Positions 6,401 to 11,155 of a DNA stretch of 11,155 nucleotides are shown here, piece by piece. The notes under the pieces are model-generated. The model was not told the DNA's origin. It did no database searches and saw nothing but the letters and a program-made list of their open reading frames with translations. Source of the stretch: Thermoleophilia bacterium (lineage in GTDB: Bacteria; Actinomycetota; Thermoleophilia; Gaiellales; SKUG01); NCBI GenBank assembly GCA_020438525.1, contig JAGQUL010000255.1:1-11155 (forward strand). The letters run 5' to 3'. The translations under genes were made by a program, and so were the position numbers. Numbering within the stretch: position 1 is the stretch's first letter; the number at the start of each line of letters is the position of its first letter.

Positions 6401-6452
6401 GTCCGTGCCCGGCGAGGTCGTCCATGACCGTGATTCGATTCCGGCCGGCGCG

Positions 6453-8516
6453 TCAGGCGACCGGCACGCAGGCGAGCAGCTCGCGCAGCTCGCCGGCACG
6501 CGAGGCGATCGCGTCGCGCAGCTCGCTCGGGGCGGTCACGACTGCCTGGCCGCGGTACTTGAGGATCTCCTCGATCAGCCACGTGTCACCGGCCGTTGCC
6601 AGGTGCTGCAGCGCAGAGCCGTCGACGAGACGCTTGACGTCGCCACCCTTCTCGAGGATGTAGCCGGCGGCCGAGGGTGCGAACCACACGTCTGCGATCC
6701 GGGGCGCGTCCTCGAGCGTGCGGGGCGTGTCGGCCTCGTAGCCGGTGAGGTCCACGTCGCGCTCGTCGAAGGTTGTCTTCTGCACCTCGAGCGACTTGAT
6801 GCGGTCGAGGCGGAACGAGCGCAGGTCGTCGGCCTTGCGGCACCACGCGACCATGTACCAGTGCTGCTTGAGGCGCTGCAGCCGCAGCGGCTCCACGTCA
6901 CGCTCGCTCAGCTCGCCTCGCGCCTGCGAGTAGTACTCGATGCGCAGCACCCGTCGACCACGCATGGCCGTGGTGAGGCGCTCGAGCACGTGCTGCTCGC
7001 TCGACGTCGGGGCGGTGGCGGGGACCGTCGGGCTGCCGTAGCCGCCGAAGCCCTCGGTGAGCTTCGCGCGCACCGAGTCGAGGTCGCTCTTGGCGGTGGC
7101 CGCGACGAGCGGACCGACCAGGTCGAGCGCGAGCAGCAGCGCCTTCGCCTCGAGCGGCGACAGTCGCGCGGGGCGGCGGAAGACCTCACCGTCGGGCCAC
7201 GCGTCGACCTTCACGGTGTCGCCGTCGAGCTCGGCGTACATGGCGTACGCGCCGGCACCGAAGTTCACGAGCGTGAGCAGGTCGACCGCCTCGCCGAGCG
7301 ACTTCTCGTCGAGGCCGTAGCGCTGCATCAGGTCGGCGGCGGGGACCTCGCCCTCGCCGCGCGGGTTGCAGCTGGCGAGCAGGTCGCTCATCAGTGCCTG
7401 CAGCAGCGCGAACTGCTCGGCGCCGACCGGCGCGACCGGCTTGCGGCGACGCGGCGTGGCCTCGGGCATCTCGAGCGGCGGCAGCTCGCCGGCGAGCTTC
7501 GGCGCCGTTCCGGCGTGCTGCTGCTCGACGCTTGCGAGCGCCTCCTGCACGCCGTCGACGATCTCCGACGGGCCGAGCGGGCGAACGAGCCCGTTCATGC
7601 CGAGGATCCAGCCGACCAGCCAGCTCGGGGCGGCGTACCAGGTGCGGAACACGACGGAGCCGTCGTCGTGGCGCTCGACGACCTCGCCGGCGCGCTCGAA
7701 GCTGCGCTCGACCCACCATGCGGCGGACGGGTCGACCCACAGGTCGGCCTCGCCGATCGACTCGCCGAACTGCCAGTTCGGTCGGGTCCGGTACTCGGTC
7801 GCGTCGAAGTCCTCGGGGACGTCGAAGTCACGCTCCTTGCGGCTCGTGAACTTGATCTCGCCCTGGATGCGCGAGAGGCGGAACTGGCGCACGGCCTGGC
7901 GCTCGTGGCTCCAGCCGACGAGGTACCACTGCCCGCCGTTCCAGACGAGGGTGTACGGGTTGACGACGCGATCCTCGTCCTCGCCGCGACCCATGGTGAA
8001 GTAGTTGAAGGTGATCGTGCGGCGCTTGGAGATCGCGGTCTCCAGCTTGCTGATGCGTGCGGCGATCTCGGGCGAGTAGTCGCTGCCGGTGAGCTTCACC
8101 TCGGTGGAGGCGAGCGCCGGATCGGTCATCGGGTTCTCGCGACCGAGCGTGAGGTTCTGCAGCGCGAGGCGCAGCGGCTCGGCGTACGCGAACTGGCCGT
8201 CGAGCAGCGACAGGCAGGAGTTGAGCGCCGTGACCTCGCGGTCGGTGAGGTCGAGGTTCGGCAGCAGGTACTGGCGCGCGCTGAGCGTGTAGAGCTCCTC
8301 GCCGGTGTCGTCGTCGCGGGTCGAGTTGAGCGGCAGGCCCAGCCCGAGCAGCTCGGTGCGGTCGGCGTAGAAGCGGCGCGCGAACGCGTCGTCGCCCATG
8401 TGCGAGTAGCCCTCGACGCTCTCGCGAACGTCACGCGCCGTGATCGCCCGGTTCATGCTCATCAAGAACGCGACCAGCGACAGCTGACGGACGAGCTTTT
8501 CCTTCTCCAGCGGCAT
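6453..8516 (-). CDS. pafBC: Fused PafB-PafC-type transcriptional regulator with two WYL domains
   Basis: A 687-residue protein made of two HTH-WYL units. Unit 1: N-terminal helix-turn-helix (about 1-62, LVRQLSLVAFLMSMNRAITA), then a WYL domain (about 160-225) with WYLVGW at 197-202 and RQFRLSRI. Unit 2: a second winged-helix-like segment (about 365-445), then a WYL domain (about 510-580) with HWYMVAW and RSFRLDRI, plus C-terminal extension domains. Each unit matches PafB/PafC, which in mycobacteria act together as transcriptional activator of the LexA/RecA-independent DNA-damage response. In some actinobacteria they are one chain, as here. The second unit has WYM instead of WYL. The start at 8516 (MPLEKEK) lies 7 nt after GAGGTG; an ATG at 8522 is the alternative. 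No proteasome or Pup genes are in view, so the name rests on domain order. Confidence 0.87.
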   Translation of the reverse strand: MPLEKEKLVRQLSLVAFLMSMNRAITARDVRESVEGYSHMGDDAFARRFYADRTELLGLGLPLNSTRDDDTGEELYTLSARQYLLPNLDLTDREVTALNSCLSLLDGQFAYAEPLRLALQNLTLGRENPMTDPALASTEVKLTGSDYSPEIAARISKLETAISKRRTITFNYFTMGRGEDEDRVVNPYTLVWNGGQWYLVGWSHERQAVRQFRLSRIQGEIKFTSRKERDFDVPEDFDATEYRTRPNWQFGESIGEADLWVDPSAAWWVERSFERAGEVVERHDDGSVVFRTWYAAPSWLVGWILGMNGLVRPLGPSEIVDGVQEALASVEQQHAGTAPKLAGELPPLEMPEATPRRRKPVAPVGAEQFALLQALMSDLLASCNPRGEGEVPAADLMQRYGLDEKSLGEAVDLLTLVNFGAGAYAMYAELDGDTVKVDAWPDGEVFRRPARLSPLEAKALLLALDLVGPLVAATAKSDLDSVRAKLTEGFGGYGSPTVPATAPTSSEQHVLERLTTAMRGRRVLRIEYYSQARGELSERDVEPLRLQRLKQHWYMVAWCRKADDLRSFRLDRIKSLEVQKTTFDERDVDLTGYEADTPRTLEDAPRIADVWFAPSAAGYILEKGGDVKRLVDGSALQHLATAGDTWLIEEILKYRGQAVVTAPSELRDAIASRAGELRELLACVPVA

Positions 8517-8523
8517 TGCCATG

Positions 8524-8533
8524 CACCTCTCCC
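8524..8533 (-). promoter_or_regulatory. Ribosome binding site of pafBC
   Basis: GGGAGAGGTG on the minus strand. GAGGTG is 7 nt from the ATG at 8516 but only 1 nt from the ATG at 8522. This favours 8516, although GGAG would be 6 nt from 8522, so both starts remain possible. Confidence 0.6.
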
Positions 8534-8542
8534 GTACATTTG

Positions 8543-8583
8543 GGCGAGCCGTTGGGTGCGTTCCCCACGCACCGCGGCTCGCC
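8543..8583 (-). promoter_or_regulatory. Strong hairpin in the pafBC 5' leader
   Basis: The outer stem is 9 bp (GGCGAGCCG at 8543-8551 with CGGCTCGCC at 8575-8583). After a 3/1 internal loop comes a 7-bp inner stem (GGTGCGT at 8555-8561, ACGCACC at 8567-8573) and a 5-nt loop. It ends 9 nt before the ribosome binding site of pafBC. No T tract follows, so an mRNA leader structure is likelier than a terminator. Confidence 0.5.
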
Positions 8584-8605
8584 GTTCCCACTCCACGGCA
8601 GGGAT

Positions 8606-8634
8606 GGTAGTCAGGTACTACCGTTCGACGGTAG
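8606..8634. promoter_or_regulatory. Overlapping inverted repeats upstream of pafBC, candidate operator
   Basis: GGTAGT (8606-8611) pairs with ACTACC (8617-8622). The same segment, as CTACCGT (8618-8624), also pairs with ACGGTAG (8628-8634) across a TCG centre. The two pairings exclude each other. On the minus strand TACCAT (8604-8609) fits the TANNNT form of an actinobacterial -10 box, 88 nt before the start, so the repeat would overlie the promoter. No good -35 box is seen. Confidence 0.4.
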
Positions 8635-8687
8635 GGGATCGACACCTGCTCGGCCGCAAAAACCCGCTCGTAGCAAGAAAAACCACA

Positions 8688-8709
8688 CCGGATGCGGCCA
8701 CCGCTCCGG
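8688..8709 (-). terminator. Probable terminator of the 135-aa gene transcript
   Basis: CCGGA-T-GCGG-CCA-CCGC-TCCGG folds as a 9-bp stem with one bulged base and a 3-nt loop. Read on the minus strand, the stem is followed by TGTGGTTTTTCTT, a T-rich tract beginning 5 nt after the stem. It lies between the 135-aa gene and pafBC, the right place to end the former. Confidence 0.5.
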
Positions 8710-8788
8710 TTTCAAAACTGGATTCATGGACATTCGCGCGCTGCGTCCGACCCGGTCGGTATCACGCGCCTACCCGCGCGTGAAGAAC

Positions 8789-8820
8789 CGAGGTCCGCGC
8801 CGTGTCGGGCGCGGACCTCG
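8789..8820 (-). terminator. Perfect 13-bp hairpin, possible terminator
   Basis: The left arm CGAGGTCCGCGCC (8789-8801) and right arm GGCGCGGACCTCG (8808-8820) pair perfectly around GTGTCG. Read on the minus strand it is followed by GTTCTTCACG, a weak T-rich tail. It lies 76 nt past the stop of the 135-aa gene, fitting a terminator or 3' mRNA-stabilising structure. Confidence 0.55.
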
Positions 8821-8842
8821 TGCATGGCGTGATGATCCCGGT

Positions 8843-8863
8843 CGACGACGACGGTCGTCGTCG
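8843..8863. repeat. CGACGACGA/TCGTCGTCG hairpin
   Basis: A 9-bp perfect stem with a CGG loop, 32 nt beyond the stop of the 135-aa gene. On the + strand it is followed by TTTCCGTTT. It may contribute to the 3' end of the minus-strand transcript, although its T-rich side faces the other way. Confidence 0.35.
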
Positions 8864-8895
8864 TTTCCGTTTCGCTGCTCGCGGCGACCGCGGCC

Positions 8896-9303
8896 TCAGG
8901 CGACGATGCTCGAGAGGTGCTGGTGCGACGGGCAGAAGTTGCTGTCGGGCAGTGGCGTGCGCTGGCAGGCCTTGCCCTTGCGCGTCTGGGCGCGGCAGCG
9001 AAGCATCGCGCCCTCGGTCACCGCACGCTCCTGCTCCTTCTCGAGGAACACCAGAGCCGCGGCCAGGTACGTCTTCACGACGTGGTACACGCGCTCCTGC
9101 TCCCGGATCGGGTAGTAGTAGCGGATGTCGCTGAACAGGCTCTTCGCCGGATCGGCGAAGTAGCGGCTGTCCTTGGCCAGTCGCTCCATCGTGGCCTCGC
9201 AGGCGGTGAGCACGCGGCGTCGTGCCTCCGTCACTTCGGCCTGGTCCTCGCCCACGATCAGGTCGCGGGTCTCAAGGTAGATTGCTCGGCTGAATCGATA
9301 CAT
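8896..9303 (-). CDS. Conserved-looking hypothetical protein with C-terminal Cys3His knuckle, 135 aa
   Basis: A helical N-terminal domain (residues 1-98, MYRFSRAIYLETRDLIVG, then a Lys/Arg/Glu-rich helix and DIRYYYPIREQERVYHVV) is followed by a short putative zinc knuckle. The latter is C102-x8-C111-x10-C122-x2-H125, reading MLRCRAQTRKGKACQR then NFCPSHQH. Similar C-x-A-x-T-x-x-G-x-x-C...C-x-x-H modules occur in small actinobacterial and phage proteins and are thought to bind zinc. I cannot assign a function. The start at 9303 is preferred: AGAGG lies 5 nt upstream and the first residues look like a true N-terminus. The open frame to 9483 is Gly/Arg/Val mixture without family signs. A candidate promoter lies at 9405-9432. 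It is monocistronic or nearly so, with terminator-like hairpins downstream. Confidence 0.8.
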   Translation of the reverse strand: MYRFSRAIYLETRDLIVGEDQAEVTEARRRVLTACEATMERLAKDSRYFADPAKSLFSDIRYYYPIREQERVYHVVKTYLAAALVFLEKEQERAVTEGAMLRCRAQTRKGKACQRTPLPDSNFCPSHQHLSSIVA

Positions 9304-9562
9304 CTGTGCCTCTAACTGGTGCCCCCGGGCCCCCCGACCCGTCGACACGCTCCCCCTGGCTGGCGAAACGACGCACTCCGTCAGGAAAACGTCGACATAC
9401 CACCAATGTACGGGAATCGCGGCGACTGGCAAGTGCCCTCGTGCGTTCGTCGTGGCGGAAGGATCGCACGGAAAACCGCGCAACCATGCGAATTCGAGGC
9501 GTTCGAGGCCGAGGCGGGCCAGCGAAGTGGCGCAGGCCGACCTGCGGCCGCTTTTCCCGCGA
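9304..9562. other. Intergenic region after the SPOR gene
   Basis: These 259 nt hold the candidate promoter at 9405-9432 and a small hairpin CGCAGG-CCGA-CCTGCG at 9531-9546, next to the SPOR gene's 3' end. That hairpin has a TTTT run on its + strand side only. I see no gene. Confidence 0.4.
9405..9432 (-). promoter_or_regulatory. Candidate sigma-70-type promoter for the 135-aa gene
   Basis: On the minus strand TTGCCA (9427-9432), a 16-nt spacer and TACATT (9405-9410) resemble TTGACA/TATAAT and the actinobacterial TANNNT -10 form. It would give a leader of about 95 nt to the ATG at 9303. Confidence 0.45.
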
Positions 9563-10636
9563 TCAGTTCGCGGTGGTGCAGCCCGAGGGTCGCGTGCCGT
9601 TGCGCTTGACCTCGCGCACGTACATGCCGGCGTAGTCGGGCTTGGCCTGCAGCTGCTTGAGCCGGGAGTTGGCTTCCGACTCGCTCTGGAAGGTGCCGCT
9701 GAACACGACGTAGATCCCGGGGCACAGGCTCTGGAAGTCGGAGGAGAGCAGCACGCCCGAGTCGGAGAAGCCGTCCTCCTGCACGTCCGCGGCTCGCTGC
9801 TGCGCGCGGGTCTCGGTGTCGTAGCCCGCGACGATCACGGTCCAGCCGTCCTGCCCGGCAGGCCAGTCGCCCGACGCGGCGGCGGTGTCGGTCGACGAGC
9901 CCGATGCGTCGGTGGTCGATGCGTCACCGATCGGGGAGGTCGAGGTGGAACCGTCGGTCGCGGTGTCGTCGCACAGGTTGCCGTTCTGGTCGACCGTGAC
10001 CGTCGAGGTGCCGCTCGTCCCGCTCGAGCTGCCGGGCTCGATCGTCGGCACGTCCGATCCGAATGCACTCGATCCGTCGTCGGCGGTGCCGCCGGTGGAG
10101 GGATCGGTGAGCGACGGGATCTCCTCGCCGGTGCCGCCCGTGCCACCCGCGGACGGGATCGAGCCGTCGTCGACCACCGCGGGCTGGGTGCCGTCGAGCG
10201 GACGGGTCGGGTCGCAGTCCTGCAGGGTCGTGGTGATCGTCGAAGACTCCGTCGTCGTGTCGGGCCGCGAGTTGGTGATCACCGGCAGGTCCGAATCGGT
10301 GGTCGACTTGGAGCTGGAGTCCGAGCCCGAGCCTCCGTTGTCGACGAGCGTGAGCGCGAACCCGGCACCGACCAGGGCCAGCACCACGAGGAACGGGATC
10401 CATGGAAATCCGTTCTTCTTGCCGGGCGAGGGTGCAGCGGCCGGCGCGGCGGCAGAGCGCGAGCGCTTGCGTGTGCGCTGTCGTGGCGAGAAGCGGATGG
10501 GCGCACCGCACTCGAGGCAGAACTCCTGCCCGAGGTCGACCGGTGCACGGCAGTTGGGGCACGATCCACCCATGCCGACACCGATCGTGCCGGGCTCCGA
10601 CGAGTCCTCGTCATGGTTCAGGTCGTCGGTGCTCAC
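9563..10636 (-). CDS. Zinc-ribbon, single-TM, SPOR-like domain membrane protein
   Basis: A 357-residue protein with clear architecture. Residues 24-46 form a zinc ribbon (CPNC at 26-29, CLEC at 40-43). Residues 51-62 are basic (PRQRTRKRSRSA). Residues 77-98 are one membrane helix (FPWIPFLVVLALVGAGFALT). Residues 100-260 are a Ser/Thr/Gly/Asp-rich extracytoplasmic linker. Residues 265-343 are a SPOR-like fold with the two-repeat pattern GWTVIVAGYDTETRAQQRAA and GIYVVFSGTFQSESEANSRL. SPOR domains bind denuded peptidoglycan glycans, often at the septum, so a wall or division role is inferred. Four cysteines outside the membrane (141, 222, 305, 353) could form disulfides. The start is GTG at 10636, overlapping the TGA of the upstream gene (GTGA), implying translational coupling. 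The ribbon would face the cytoplasm. Confidence 0.85.
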   Translation of the reverse strand: MSTDDLNHDEDSSEPGTIGVGMGGSCPNCRAPVDLGQEFCLECGAPIRFSPRQRTRKRSRSAAAPAAAPSPGKKNGFPWIPFLVVLALVGAGFALTLVDNGGSGSDSSSKSTTDSDLPVITNSRPDTTTESSTITTTLQDCDPTRPLDGTQPAVVDDGSIPSAGGTGGTGEEIPSLTDPSTGGTADDGSSAFGSDVPTIEPGSSSGTSGTSTVTVDQNGNLCDDTATDGSTSTSPIGDASTTDASGSSTDTAAASGDWPAGQDGWTVIVAGYDTETRAQQRAADVQEDGFSDSGVLLSSDFQSLCPGIYVVFSGTFQSESEANSRLKQLQAKPDYAGMYVREVKRNGTRPSGCTTAN

Positions 10637-11155
10637 TCGCCGCCGCGCTTGCCCTTCGAGCGCGCGTTCTTGGCTCGGGCCTTCGCGCGCGCCTTGGCTT
10701 CCTTCATCCGCTGCTTCTCGGCTGCGGCCGCCAGCTTCTTCGCCTGGCGCTCGGCGGCCTTCGCCTGCTTGGCCGCCGCCTTGTCGCTGGCCGCTGCGGG
10801 CGCCGCCGGTGCGGCGGGCGCGGCGGATGCGTCAGGCGCGGGCAGGCCCTCCACCGGAGTGGTCGGCACTGCGCTGAGATCCTGCGGCGCCGGTGCCGGC
10901 GGCATCGACACGTCGATCGGATCGACGATCGGTGGCGGCGGCACCGTGGAGCTCATCGGGAATCCTGCGAACGGCGTCGCGGGATCGGTCGGGCTCGTCG
11001 TGCCGGCGTCGACCGCCGCATCGATCGCTGCCTCGGGCGCAGCCGGCGGCGTCGTCCAGTCGAATCCAGCGGGCGCCGGTGCCGGCGGAGCCGGGTCGGC
11101 TGCGGGCGCGGGGAGCTCGGGTTCCTCGGTCGCCTGCGGCGCAACGGGCGGAAGC
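10633..11155 (-). CDS. Pro/Ala-rich protein with Lys/Ala-rich C-terminal tail (5' end outside window)
   Basis: An ATG at 10956 would give 107 residues, but the same frame stays open to the window edge for 66 more codons with high G/C third positions and protein-like content (GFDWTTPPAAPEAAIDAAVDAGTTS shortened here to GFDWTTPP and TPFAGFP). I therefore treat it as partial. Visible parts: a Pro/Ala/Thr-rich low-complexity segment, then an alanine-rich stretch (APAAPAAPAAAS), then about 50 residues of Lys/Ala/Arg-rich helix (AAKQAKAAERQAKKLAAAAE and KEAKARAKARAKNARSKGKR), like histone-H1-type or TonB/TolA-type tails. No membrane segment is visible. Its TGA overlaps the GTG start of the SPOR gene by 4 nt. 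AGGA 6 nt before the ATG at 10956 makes an internal or true start there possible. The function is unknown; nucleic-acid or polyanion binding by the tail is only inferred. Confidence 0.68.
   Translation of the reverse strand, partial: LPPVAPQATEEPELPAPAADPAPPAPAPAGFDWTTPPAAPEAAIDAAVDAGTTSPTDPATPFAGFPMSSTVPPPPIVDPIDVSMPPAPAPQDLSAVPTTPVEGLPAPDASAAPAAPAAPAAASDKAAAKQAKAAERQAKKLAAAAEKQRMKEAKARAKARAKNARSKGKRGGE

Larger units (their letters stand above)
8517..8895. other. Structured intergenic region upstream of pafBC
   Basis: These 379 nt hold no credible gene: the ORFs crossing it are shadows of flanking frames. It contains five inverted repeats, listed separately (8543-8583, 8606-8634, 8688-8709, 8789-8820, 8843-8863). 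There is an A-rich patch on the + strand around 8657-8682 (T-rich on the minus strand). It must end the upstream 135-aa gene transcript and start pafBC. Confidence 0.6.

Noticed and set aside
8614..8629. LexA-like half-site GTTCGA upstream of pafBC
   Set aside because: Only one half matches TCGAAC-N4-GTTCGA; the other half has about 3 of 6 bases. The inverted repeat there is better explained by the CTACCGT/ACGGTAG arms.
8688..8740. tRNA-like stretch around GGTTTCAAAACTGG
   Set aside because: No acceptor, D-arm or anticodon stem can be built around it, and the T-loop does not match GTTCGAATC-type sequence.
6231..8783. 850-aa open frame on the + strand opposite pafBC
   Set aside because: Antisense shadow caused by GC-rich codons of the real gene; composition is Arg/Leu/Val/His-rich without domains, while the minus strand has clear WYL motifs.
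9885..10877. 330-aa open frame on the + strand opposite the SPOR gene
   Set aside because: Ser/Val/Pro-rich mirror of the low-complexity linker; the opposite strand has the zinc ribbon, TM helix and SPOR-like domain, and a coupled start.

Overview
This is a GC-rich (roughly 70%) bacterial chromosomal window with dense genes and G/C-ending codons. A single-chain PafB-PafC regulator points to Actinomycetota. Together with the PilZ protein, the CHAP protein and the small Cys/His-knuckle protein, it makes me think of class Thermoleophilia (Solirubrobacterales-like). That placement is inference. I see no tRNA, rRNA, CRISPR array, insertion sequence or phage gene.

Left part (1-2400). The 3' end of an IMP dehydrogenase/GMP reductase family gene on the + strand meets, tail to tail, a minus-strand run of three genes. 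In transcription order these are a tiny orphan HisKA (histidine kinase dimerisation) protein, a CHAP-domain cysteine hydrolase and a protein of unknown function. The first two are almost fused (2-nt gap).

Middle (2401-5081). A 306-nt divergent intergenic region leads to a 690-residue alkaline-phosphatase-superfamily enzyme on the + strand. Its sequence motifs are in circularly permuted order: the block that normally ends such enzymes comes first. A carboxypeptidase-regulatory-like beta-sandwich is attached at its C-terminus. A possible 76-residue basic protein follows.

Right part (5082-11155) is all minus strand. In transcription order from the right edge it holds: a Pro/Ala-rich protein with a Lys/Ala-rich tail (cut by the window edge); a zinc-ribbon/one-TM/SPOR-like protein overlapping it by 4 nt; a 135-residue protein with a C-terminal Cys3His knuckle; the fused PafBC-like WYL regulator; a PilZ protein; and a deoxynucleoside kinase. 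Several strong hairpins lie between these genes, notably around the 5' side of pafBC.

Together the genes touch purine nucleotide supply (IMPDH, deoxynucleoside kinase), DNA-damage transcription control (PafBC), c-di-GMP sensing (PilZ) and the cell wall (CHAP, SPOR). No single pathway unites them. The most unusual items are the permuted phosphatase, the orphan HisKA protein lacking the usual acidic residue beside its histidine, and the structured region upstream of pafBC.
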